This document shows, piece after piece, positions 8,527 through 16,202 of a stretch of DNA of 64,000 nt. Position 1 is the stretch's first letter, and each line of letters begins with the position of its first letter. This stretch comes from Acidobacteriota bacterium (GTDB taxonomy: Bacteria; Acidobacteriota; Terriglobia; Terriglobales; Acidobacteriaceae). The stretch spans positions 1-64,000 of the forward strand of contig JANYDG010000024.1 in assembly GCA_025359885.1 (NCBI GenBank), in the 5' to 3' direction. The position numbers and the translations under genes were made by a program. The notes beneath the pieces were generated by a model. It did not search any database. It had not been told where the DNA came from and saw only the letters and a program-made list of their open reading frames with translations.

Positions 8527-9479
8527 GGAAATACGATGCCGCCTGCGAATGGGTCTGCTGGATCAAAGCGCAGCGTGGACTCTGCCGTAATCCACGCGCG
8601 GCCCGTAATCACCGGATGAATCCGGCCATTGGCCGCACTGGCAATTCTCGCATCAAATGAGGTCCCCAGAATCCCCTCCTGGACCCAGAGTTCCCCTGGC
8701 TCGAGCTTTCCTTCGGCGAAGAGACAGGCCATCTTGGCACTGGTCCCGGTGCCGCAGGGCGAACGATCAAACGAAGCTCCCGGGCACAGTACAAAATTCC
8801 GCGAAGAGCCTCGCGAGGTTTGTGGGGCTGCAAAAAACTCAATGTGGTCGATGACGCCGCTATTTTCACCCGTAATCTGCTGCCGGATCAGAGCCAGACG
8901 AGTCGCTGTCGCCGCGGCCACCAGCTGCCGCCGGTTCGCTATGTCCACTGAAAATGGGTGCTCACCAACTAGAAAAAACCAGTTTCCGGCCCACGCAATG
9001 TCGCCAACCAGAACCCCATACCCTGGCACATCGACCGGGACAGAGGCCTGATAACGATAGCTGGGAACATTTGCCACCGATACCTTTCCATCTGAATGCA
9101 GTTCTGCCGAAACTGTACCTACAGGCGTCTCGATGCGGTGATGGCCCGGCCCAATTCTGCCCAGATGCGCCAAAGTCGTCACCAGGCCGATCGTTCCATG
9201 GCCGCACATGCCCAGCAGACCGACATCGTTGAAGAATATGACACCAGCGGCAGAGGAATCATCCACCGGCTTGCAAAGCAGAGCGCCTACCACGACATCA
9301 GAGCCTCTTGGTTCGCAGATCACCCCAGAGCGAAACGAGTCGAAGTCGTTTACCAAGCGATCCGCACGGGCGCGAAGATCTCCGCTTCCAAGATCCGGTC
9401 CGCCGGTTACCACTACCCGGGTGGGCTCTCCTTCGGTGTGAGAATCCACAACCGTTACCGCGCCAAAAGCGAGTGTCAT
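8523..9479 (-). CDS. 4-hydroxyproline 2-epimerase (proline racemase family)
   Basis: A 318-residue proline-racemase-family enzyme that would interconvert trans-4-hydroxy-L-proline and cis-4-hydroxy-D-proline, the first step of the pathway. Both catalytic cysteines are present, Cys92 in GMCGHGT and Cys242 in DRSPCGTGTSAKMA. Two cysteines mean an epimerase or racemase; the related trans-3-hydroxyproline dehydratases have a Thr in place of the second one. It is the first gene of the six-gene operon. About 390 bases of non-coding DNA precede it, the likely site of the operon promoter. Proline racemase is the main alternative, but the neighbours make hydroxyproline much more likely. Confidence 0.88.
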   Translation of the reverse strand: MTLAFGAVTVVDSHTEGEPTRVVVTGGPDLGSGDLRARADRLVNDFDSFRSGVICEPRGSDVVVGALLCKPVDDSSAAGVIFFNDVGLLGMCGHGTIGLVTTLAHLGRIGPGHHRIETPVGTVSAELHSDGKVSVANVPSYRYQASVPVDVPGYGVLVGDIAWAGNWFFLVGEHPFSVDIANRRQLVAAATATRLALIRQQITGENSGVIDHIEFFAAPQTSRGSSRNFVLCPGASFDRSPCGTGTSAKMACLFAEGKLEPGELWVQEGILGTSFDARIASAANGRIHPVITGRAWITAESTLRFDPADPFAGGIVFP

Positions 9480-9866
9480 GTTGCGTATTCTATCGCTTGC
9501 TGTCGACGATTATGGATACAACAAATCCTTTTCGTATTCATTGGGGTTTTTTGTTTTCCGCAAACCAAATCGCTTATGCTCAGAAGCGCTTGGCCGCACT
9601 CGGCTTCCCTGTTTCCTTGAAAAGCCTTGCTGTCATTTGGGCAAATATGGCAGCGCCTCTGCATCATCCGAGTGACATGCAAACGACACCAGCGGGAGTG
9701 CGCATCCTTTCATCACTCGGGTTCGTGTTGCAGGTTTCGTCATCGATCGGCGCATTTTGCCGAACCCGGAACCCGATAACTCCGCCTCATTGAAGCTTGG
9801 TTTTGAGCAAAGGGCCATTGATCATTCAAAATTTGTCAGGAACAATGCGGTCATTCGCGTTCCCTT
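9480..9866. other. upstream region of the hydroxyproline operon
   Basis: No gene was seen here. The stretch lies between the stop of the arabinofuranosidase gene and the epimerase start, both on the minus strand, and must carry the hydroxyproline operon promoter if the operon is transcribed on its own. Just upstream of the epimerase start (about 9505-9525, minus strand) is TTGTATCCATAATC, which has the TTGTA...-type half-site seen in GntR/FCD operators; this is only suggestive. Confidence 0.35.
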
Positions 9867-11453
9867 TCATGGTTTCAACGAAATAACCGTGACTGAACCG
9901 GGCGCAAGCTTCAGTTCCAGCCTGCCATCTTTTACGCTTGCAGATGCGGGCCGGGGCACCACCGCATTGGGTACTTCAAATGTATTGACGCTGTCAACGG
10001 CGGGCGCAGTCAGCATCTCGCCCTTGGCTGATTTGAGCATGATGCCGGTGATGTCGGCTTCAATTTCCACCGTCTTGCCGGGATCCAGATTTGTGATTTC
10101 GAGCCACAGGTTTCCCGACACATCTTTTGCAGCAACGGCATCCAACTGCGGCAGAAGAGTCGTGCCCTGCTTGTACGTACCTGCATCGAAAGCAACTGGG
10201 ACAAACGTTGCGTCCTGGAAGGGTAAGTACATTTTGAACAGGTAGTAGGTCGGAGTAAGGACCATTTTTTCCTTGTCCGTCAGGATCATCGCCTGCAGAA
10301 CGTTGATCATCTGGGCGATATTTGCCATGCGGACGCGGTCCGCGTGTCGCGCGAAGATGTTGAGGTTCAGCGATGCAAGAATCGCGTCTCTGAGGCTGTT
10401 CTGCTGCACTAGAAAACTAGGATTGGAGCCGGGCAGTGGTGCATGCCACGCACCCCATTCGTCCACGACGAGCGCGATCTTTTTCTGAGGGTCATATTGA
10501 TCCATAACGGTCTCCTGCTTACGCAGGAACTCCTCCATGAAGAGAGTGGCCTTCAGCGATTTGCTGTAATCCTCCAGGCCGAAGCCGGTTGAGGACGTCG
10601 AAGGCGGCCAACCATTGGGCACTGTATACCAATGCACAGAAAGGCCGTCGATATTCCAGCTCCAGCTGTGATGCTGCCACGCTTTCATGATCGTCTCGGT
10701 CCATTCCGTTGTTGGAGTCCCTGGGCCTACGGCGATCTTCAGCATTTGGTTTGTGGATTTCTGGGAGGGATTGTCATTCTCTACAAAACGGCTGTAGATC
10801 TTGAGTTGGCTCAGGTAGAACTCTGCGGACATGTTGCCGCCGCAGTCCCAACTTTCATTGCCGATGCCGAGAAAACCGACCGTGTACGGAGCTGGATGGC
10901 CGTTGGCTGTGCGTTCCTTCTCGAGTTCAGTGGGAGCGGCCGCCGTCATATATTCCATCCATTCGGCAGCTTCCTGTGGCGAACCAGAGCCGACATTGGC
11001 GGATACGTAGGCCTGGCTGCCGATCTGCTGAATGAAGTCCATGAATTCGTCGGTTCCAAAAGCGTTCGTGTCGACCACACCACCCCATGCGGAGTTCAGA
11101 GTTGCCGGTCGCTGCGCGGCTGGGCCAATGCCTTTCCGCCAGTGGTACTGGTCGGCGAAGCATCCTCCCGGCCAGCGGACATTGGGAACCTTCAGGGCTT
11201 GAAGCGCGGAAACGACGTCCTTGCGGATCCCGCGGATGTTTGGAATGGGCGAGTCGGGCCCGACCCATATGCCTTCGTAGAGTCCGTGCCCTAGATTCTC
11301 AGCGAATTGGCCGAAAAGATTGCGGTCAATCTTCGCGCCCGGTTTCGACGCGTCGATGGTCAGATGAACGGGCTTTTGCGCCATCAGCGGAGGGACCGAC
11401 ACCGATAGCAGAACGGAGACGGTAAAGAACAAGCGAATGTGGCCTAGACTCAT
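9867..11453 (-). CDS. secreted alpha-L-arabinofuranosidase, GH51
   Basis: A glycoside hydrolase of 528 residues that would remove terminal alpha-L-arabinofuranose from arabinans, arabinoxylans or arabinosylated glycoproteins. It has a signal peptide ending near PPLMAQ, so it is exported. The GH51 catalytic residues are clear: acid/base Glu200 in GIGNESWDCGG and nucleophile Glu332 in VVDEWGAWH. The early GRIxxNLFGxFxE-like segment is DRNLFGQFAENLG, and VRWPGGCFADQYHW follows. I start it at ATG 11453 because GGGAG lies six bases upstream and the signal peptide follows directly; the frame opens earlier at 11498. A near-perfect palindrome lies about 160 bases upstream. It is the gene upstream of the hydroxyproline operon on the same strand. 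Confidence 0.9.
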   Translation of the reverse strand: MSLGHIRLFFTVSVLLSVSVPPLMAQKPVHLTIDASKPGAKIDRNLFGQFAENLGHGLYEGIWVGPDSPIPNIRGIRKDVVSALQALKVPNVRWPGGCFADQYHWRKGIGPAAQRPATLNSAWGGVVDTNAFGTDEFMDFIQQIGSQAYVSANVGSGSPQEAAEWMEYMTAAAPTELEKERTANGHPAPYTVGFLGIGNESWDCGGNMSAEFYLSQLKIYSRFVENDNPSQKSTNQMLKIAVGPGTPTTEWTETIMKAWQHHSWSWNIDGLSVHWYTVPNGWPPSTSSTGFGLEDYSKSLKATLFMEEFLRKQETVMDQYDPQKKIALVVDEWGAWHAPLPGSNPSFLVQQNSLRDAILASLNLNIFARHADRVRMANIAQMINVLQAMILTDKEKMVLTPTYYLFKMYLPFQDATFVPVAFDAGTYKQGTTLLPQLDAVAAKDVSGNLWLEITNLDPGKTVEIEADITGIMLKSAKGEMLTAPAVDSVNTFEVPNAVVPRPASASVKDGRLELKLAPGSVTVISLKP

Positions 11454-11613
11454 GTGCACTCCCAGAAAAAGAGCCGGGTATCGTGATCGAAAAATCATCG
11501 TAGCCTCGAATTGCGAGGACAGGATATTGAGATCTTCGATTTGCGAAATCGACCTCTGAACCCCGGACTATACAGAACGATTCCGCTTGCCTGCAAGTCA
11601 AATCACAATTCCG

Positions 11614-11629
11614 AATAAATCGGTTTATT
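11614..11629. promoter_or_regulatory. palindromic operator candidate upstream of the GH51 gene
   Basis: AATAAATCGGTTTATT is a 16-base palindrome with one mismatched pair (positions 7 and 10). The adjacent AATCGATTTTG (11632-11642) repeats the AATCG core about 18 bases on. AT-flanked CG-centred palindromes are common operators of LacI-type sugar regulators, so substrate-dependent control of the arabinofuranosidase is plausible. No regulator gene of that type is in the window. Confidence 0.35.
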
Positions 11630-11966
11630 TCAATCGATTTTGTTGACAGGACTCTTCGCCCCAGGGCGCGGACTGACAGCTGACTGTAAGACTGCCGGCG
11701 GGGACTATGCAAGAGTCATCGATGGCCGAAGTCGCTTTGTGAACGCGACCAGAGAATGAATGAAGAACAGCATTGTCGTGGTTGAGAAAGATATCCTCGC
11801 CAATCGCTCGCTTGAACTGGCGCTGGAGATTCGTTTTACGGAAGCGGACCCGATCCGACCGACGAGCCTCTTGCCGTATCTAACCGACGGTAGTTGCGAA
11901 TCTGCCAGGTGCTTTCGAACAAATCCTGGCCTGGACGAATTTAGCGGAACGGGGTCTCGTGAGCTA

Positions 11967-12078
11967 AGGCATTTTCAGGAATTCTGTAAAGTCTCTCGCT
12001 TGGGTGAGGTTGTATTTTTCTTGATGAAAAATCCAGTGAGCAAAGCTTCTTCGGTCTACACCATTCCTAGAAATGCTC
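11967..12078. repeat. MITE-like element, copy 1 (112 bp)
   Basis: The element begins AGGCATTTTCAGGAAT and ends ATTCCTAGAAATGCTC, an imperfect terminal inverted repeat of about 16-18 bases. A central hairpin has arms ATTTTTC and GAAAAAT around TTGAT. A TA dinucleotide stands immediately outside each end (11965-11966 and 12079-12080), as expected for insertion by an IS630/Tc1-mariner type transposase. Copy 2 at 61852-61964 is clearly homologous over the whole length, with roughly three bases in four identical by eye. It contains no coding sequence. Confidence 0.8.
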
Positions 12079-12143
12079 TAGTCGTTCAATCCTGGTGCAC
12101 CATAGACACATGCCTTCGATCAAATTCGGCACTACTGGACCTC

Positions 12144-13352
12144 TCATGCGGTGAGCAGCCTCACCAGGTCTGCAAGATTCAATTCAGAATTGGAGACGGT
12201 GCCCCTGGGCATGCTTGGTCCAATCGCAACTGCCTGCCCATGACCTTCGAACCAGACCAGGAACGAAGATTGATCTGCGCCCGGCAAGCGCTGCTGATTG
12301 AGCCACTGGTAGTATGAGCCCATATCGGCATCAACCAGGGAACCGAGGGGATCAATTTCCGGGTTAGGGTGGGAGTTGGCAAGGAGTTCGTTCATGGGCC
12401 GCGGGCGTTGCCGGGGAGCGAAGCGCACTAGCAAGGTAAGGGCCTGAGCACGACGCAGGACTTCGCGGGCCGTCCATTGGGCAAAAGTAGTGCTGAAGAT
12501 TTGTGTCCCAGACCCCTCAGTGAAGAGCCTGACCTGAAAGCGGCTGAGAACGGCGTCCTGCGATTTGTCAGCTCCGAGTTCAGACGGCGACAACCTGGCA
12601 AGATTCGTGCGCAATTCTTCTGGACCCATGCCAGGGCGCTGAATTTCTGAATTCATGTATTTAAGAATGCTGGCCCGCACCGGCTCCAGCGCTTTGTACG
12701 AAACGGATGTGAGAGTGGCACTGTGGTCGGCGGACTGACCGCCGTCAACATACCAGTGGGCGTAGGGGATTGGGTGATCGTTGGCTCGGGCTGCGATTGC
12801 AGCCAGCAAATGCCCAAGGCCATTTTCGGGGTTGACTTTACTGAAGTATGTGCCGTGCTGCCGCAGGTAACGGAACAGCAGCTGATCATACGAATCGACG
12901 CCCTGGCCAATCACAGCGATCCCGAGGCGCTTGGCCGGGAGCGCCTGAGGAGGTGCTGCAATCTGTAAACGGTCACCATACTCCGTGGCCGCCTTGCGAA
13001 AGGTATCCAACTGATGAGTGGACCAAAGATAGGCTGCCTGCTGTTCGACGAATTGAGCGGGCAGGTTGATCCAATCAAAGCTTTCCAGCCTGGCATTGAG
13101 AGACAGCCTGGAAAATTCCTGGAACCATTCTTTGGTTTGAGCCGGTGTGAGAGAGCTTAAATTTGCTAGCTCCCTATCCGCAGAGGTGCGTTCAGCCGGA
13201 AACTTGAAATCGTAGTCAATGATCTGACGAAGCAAGCTTGGCAGGAAACTGAGTGGCAATCGCTGCATTGCAACAAGGTGGGCAGAGACGAGACTTTTTG
13301 CCTCGGGAGGATAGGCCGCGAAGAGTTCGATTTTGAGATCAATTGGGAGCAT
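12144..13352 (-). CDS. protein of unknown function, partner of the DUF1501-like gene
   Basis: A 402-residue protein I do not recognise. It has no clear signal peptide or membrane segment. Notable segments are LGIAVIGQGVDSYDQLLFRYLRQHG in outline (a possible nucleotide or loop region), AHWYVDGGQSADH and, near the end, SSFLVWFEGHGQAVAIGPSMPRG. It starts five bases after the stop of the Tat-exported phosphatase-fold protein, so the two are almost certainly co-transcribed and probably work together. The C-terminal part is transcribed close to the MITE-like element. Function unknown. Confidence 0.75.
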   Translation of the reverse strand: MLPIDLKIELFAAYPPEAKSLVSAHLVAMQRLPLSFLPSLLRQIIDYDFKFPAERTSADRELANLSSLTPAQTKEWFQEFSRLSLNARLESFDWINLPAQFVEQQAAYLWSTHQLDTFRKAATEYGDRLQIAAPPQALPAKRLGIAVIGQGVDSYDQLLFRYLRQHGTYFSKVNPENGLGHLLAAIAARANDHPIPYAHWYVDGGQSADHSATLTSVSYKALEPVRASILKYMNSEIQRPGMGPEELRTNLARLSPSELGADKSQDAVLSRFQVRLFTEGSGTQIFSTTFAQWTAREVLRRAQALTLLVRFAPRQRPRPMNELLANSHPNPEIDPLGSLVDADMGSYYQWLNQQRLPGADQSSFLVWFEGHGQAVAIGPSMPRGTVSNSELNLADLVRLLTA

Positions 13353-13357
13353 AAGGT

Positions 13358-14566
13358 TTACAACAACTCACGAATCAGCGAGCCTTGGGAGATTCCAGTT
13401 GAGAATCCCATCATGGCCCCGAGGCTGGGGACAAGGTCAATGGATTGCACTGGGCGGTCGTAAACGACACCCTGGCGGACGCCAGCACCCATCGCCATCA
13501 TCCAGGTGGTACGGGCAGCCGGGTCGCCGGTGCGGTGGTGCTGGAAGCCGTTGCCACCGGCATCCTCATCAGCATCGCGGCCAAAGTCGGGAAGGATGAA
13601 AAGAGTCGTATTGCCTGCATATTCAGGTTCACTCTGCACTGCACTCCAGAGTTCGGCGCACAAACGGTCGGTCCGTCGAATTGCATCCACGTAGAGGGAG
13701 TAAGTACCGGAGTGAGCGATGTCGATATCGTGCATCGTTATCCACAGCAAACTTGGAGATTCTTGCTTCATTAAACGCTTTGCAATGAACATTGACAGCT
13801 CATCTGGGCTGGAGACAGTGCGGGCGTGGGCCATGAAATCGTCCACGGAAAGCTTCAGGATCATTTCCAGTTGTTGTAGCTCAAATTCGCCGCCGCCAAT
13901 TTGTGGGGTATAGAGAGGCGTTTCGTAATTGTCGCGGAGCAAGTGGTCAAAATCAGTTGCAGGTCCGGATTTAGCTGCGTTCAGTAGATGCTTGGGCAAA
14001 ACGACACGCGCCCCCAGGCCGGGTCCGTAGTTGCGAACATTGCTCTCACCAATGCGGTTGAAGCCGTTGCTCGGGGCTACAACCCAGGCGTCAGAAGGAG
14101 GACGTTTGAGATCCTTACGGAAGTACTCAAAGACAGTCGGATGCTCGGGCGGAATCGCCGAAAAGTTATTGAGGGTTTCGTAGACGCCCGTGGCTAGACT
14201 GGCTGTTGCTACGTAGTGTCCGAGAATTCCCTGATTGGTAACCTGGGTGAAAAAGCTCGATTGTGGGATGAGCTCTTTCATCATGAAGGGTATATTTTCC
14301 TGACCTTCAGGAGCAAATGTCTCCTGGTCGCGAGCCCCACCGCCAAAGGTGATGACGATCGTTTTTCTCTTTTTGGCCGCGGCTTCACCATGAAGCAGAG
14401 GGCTGGCACCCAACAGAGACGTTCCCAGTGCAACCCCCGCCGCATCGCGGAGAAAATCGCGTCTACTTCGTCCGAGTCTATTGGCGATTTCATGAGCGTG
14501 CGAAGCCCATGTTGCAGACTGGGCTACGGTGAGATCTTTACGGAGTGACGAATATGAATAAGTCAA
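13358..14566 (-). CDS. Tat-exported alkaline-phosphatase-fold protein (DUF1501-like)
   Basis: A 402-residue protein with a twin-arginine signal (SRRDFLRDAAG, residues 34-44, followed by a hydrophobic stretch), so it is probably folded before export. The mature part has features of the sulfatase/alkaline-phosphatase superfamily as found in DUF1501 proteins: TIVITFGGGARDQETF near the start, TLFILPDFGRD and GFQHHRTGDPAARTTWMM near the end, with metal-ligand type Asp and His. The start is probably TTG 14566; GAGG lies about nine bases upstream and no ATG precedes the Tat motif. It is the first gene of a two-gene unit with the 402-residue unknown protein. Substrate unknown. Confidence 0.7.
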   Translation of the reverse strand: MTYSYSSLRKDLTVAQSATWASHAHEIANRLGRSRRDFLRDAAGVALGTSLLGASPLLHGEAAAKKRKTIVITFGGGARDQETFAPEGQENIPFMMKELIPQSSFFTQVTNQGILGHYVATASLATGVYETLNNFSAIPPEHPTVFEYFRKDLKRPPSDAWVVAPSNGFNRIGESNVRNYGPGLGARVVLPKHLLNAAKSGPATDFDHLLRDNYETPLYTPQIGGGEFELQQLEMILKLSVDDFMAHARTVSSPDELSMFIAKRLMKQESPSLLWITMHDIDIAHSGTYSLYVDAIRRTDRLCAELWSAVQSEPEYAGNTTLFILPDFGRDADEDAGGNGFQHHRTGDPAARTTWMMAMGAGVRQGVVYDRPVQSIDLVPSLGAMMGFSTGISQGSLIRELL

Positions 14567-14671
14567 CTTAGGTTTGCCTCTTCGATGCTAGCTGATCTTT
14601 GGAACATCCCGAATAAGTGAGTTGATTGATGCAATTGTCCCGCTGCTGGTCACTCGTTACGGGAGGCCGGG

Positions 14672-16090
14672 TTATGGTTTCGCTGTTGACGTCGACCTTG
14701 CTGCGTAAACAAACTGCTGGACATCAGCTTTCTCTTTGTCGATTTGAGCCAAGTGCTCGGCGCGCAGCCTTTGGTATACGTCGAATTCACTTTGCGCCTG
14801 CTCTTTCTGGCCAAGGTGCACGTAATCCTGACCGAGGCGATAATGGGCGTCGGGGAGGTTTGGATTCAATTCAAGCGCCCGCTTATATTCAGGTAGCGAT
14901 TTGGCGAACAGCCGCTGATCAGCATAGAGGTTTCCCAGCTCCACGTGTGGCTCAGCAATTGTGCCATCCAGTTCGATCGCCCGTTGGAGCAGTGACTCCA
15001 CCGTATGTAGATCGAGCCCAGCTTCCTGACCGCGCTTTCCCTTCCACAAACTCATGGCGTAATAATACTGTGCCAGGGCGGAATCGGGCTTGAGCGCAGC
15101 ATAGCGATGAAAGCGCTGAATTACGTCTTCAGCCTGAGTGGGAGAGCTATCGAAGGCCTTTGAGAGATAGAGGTAGCAGCGGGGATCTGACGGGTCGAGA
15201 TCGGCGGCAGCAAGCAATGCTTTGACGGCTTCATCATACTTGCCGAGCAGATCCAGAGCCATACCGAAGCCGGTCATAAGCCGGGGTGACGTTGGATAGC
15301 GCCTGGTAGCCTCTTTGAAGATGTCAATTGCTGGCTCGTAGGTGCGATGGAGCATGAGTTCGCTGCCCCAGTCAAAGAGATTGTCTTCGCTGGGGTCGAG
15401 GTGGGCTGCGACTTCGAATTCATTGGCGGCTGCGACATATTTGCCGTCCTTCTCATCGATCTGGCCAAGCAGGTTGTGCAGTTCTCCTGTGTTTTTTTGC
15501 TGCAGCATGCTTTGAACGACGGTTCGAGCCTGGGAAAGGAGCCCGGCGAGGAAGTCAGCAAGGGCGAGGTCGTAACCGTTGTCGTAAGAGGAGGGCTGAA
15601 GGAGTTGTGCCTTTTCGAGAAGAGGCAAAGCGTCTTTGATCTTTCCAGATTGAATATAGAACTCGCCAAGATTGTGGTTGGCGTCGTATTCCTGAGGAGC
15701 GAGGGAGAGAGCCTTGCGGAAATGTTCAGCGGCAAGTTCGGCTTTGCCAGCATGGACAAGACTTGCGGCAAGGTTGGTATGCGCTGCGGCTGAATCAGGT
15801 TTGAGGCGAACGGCGATTTCCAACTGTGGGAGCGCCTTGGCGTCCTGCGACTGGGACGCGTAGCAGATGCCTAGCAGTTCGTGAATCTCGAAGGTGGTCT
15901 TTGCGTAGGGAAGTAGTGTCTCCAGTTGGGCTGCTGCCTCTGCAAAGTGGCCAGCATCGTAGGAGGCTACGGCAGACTGAAACTGGCGGTCGAGCTTCTG
16001 TTCCTGGGGATCTTGACTGAACGATGGTGACGCAGAGAACGCGAGTGGAAACAGTATCGAGAGTGTGTATAGAAAACGCCTGCCCACCAT
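14672..16090 (-). CDS. secreted TPR-repeat protein, partner of the TonB receptor
   Basis: A 472-residue protein with a signal peptide (RRFLYTLSILFPLAFSASPSFSQ) followed by a chain of about ten tetratricopeptide repeats, for example HTNLAASLVHAGKAELAAEH and AHYRLGQDYVHLGQKEQAQS. The start is ATG 16090, with GGAG a few bases upstream; the frame remains open to 16180. It lies 113 bases after the stop of the TonB receptor on the same strand, with a strong hairpin in between. A central block starting DWGSELMLHR is shared with the TPR protein at 20515-22317 on the other side of the receptor, so the two are paralogues. Probably a periplasmic scaffold or partner for the receptor's cargo (inference). 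Confidence 0.82.
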   Translation of the reverse strand: MVGRRFLYTLSILFPLAFSASPSFSQDPQEQKLDRQFQSAVASYDAGHFAEAAAQLETLLPYAKTTFEIHELLGICYASQSQDAKALPQLEIAVRLKPDSAAAHTNLAASLVHAGKAELAAEHFRKALSLAPQEYDANHNLGEFYIQSGKIKDALPLLEKAQLLQPSSYDNGYDLALADFLAGLLSQARTVVQSMLQQKNTGELHNLLGQIDEKDGKYVAAANEFEVAAHLDPSEDNLFDWGSELMLHRTYEPAIDIFKEATRRYPTSPRLMTGFGMALDLLGKYDEAVKALLAAADLDPSDPRCYLYLSKAFDSSPTQAEDVIQRFHRYAALKPDSALAQYYYAMSLWKGKRGQEAGLDLHTVESLLQRAIELDGTIAEPHVELGNLYADQRLFAKSLPEYKRALELNPNLPDAHYRLGQDYVHLGQKEQAQSEFDVYQRLRAEHLAQIDKEKADVQQFVYAARSTSTAKP

Positions 16091-16137
16091 CATTCTCCAT
16101 TGTTGCCGCGTGAGCAAACTGCTACGCAGAAACACCT

Positions 16138-16168
16138 TGGCAAGGCAGCCAACGGGCCTGCCTTGCCA
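16138..16168 (-). terminator. strong hairpin between the TonB receptor and TPR genes
   Basis: Perfect 11-base arms (TGGCAAGGCAG at 16138-16148 and its complement at 16158-16168) enclose a nine-base loop. There is no T-run after it in the direction of transcription. It could reduce read-through into the TPR gene, or protect the 3' end of the receptor message so that receptor and partner are made in different amounts. Confidence 0.6.
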
Positions 16169-16202
16169 GGGTGGTTTCATCTTACCTCAGTCTTACAGCG
16201 GC

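Larger units (their letters stand above)
11454..12143. other. intergenic stretch upstream of the arabinofuranosidase, holding a MITE-like element
   Basis: No convincing gene. A plus-strand frame opens at 11760, but it runs through the MITE-like element and antisense into the next gene and shows no family features. The half near 11614 holds a palindromic operator candidate, and 11967-12078 is the repeat element; both are listed separately. Confidence 0.5.

Noticed and set aside
11760-12317. Plus-strand open frame of 185 codons
   Set aside because: Runs through the MITE-like element and antisense into the next gene; no domain or signal.
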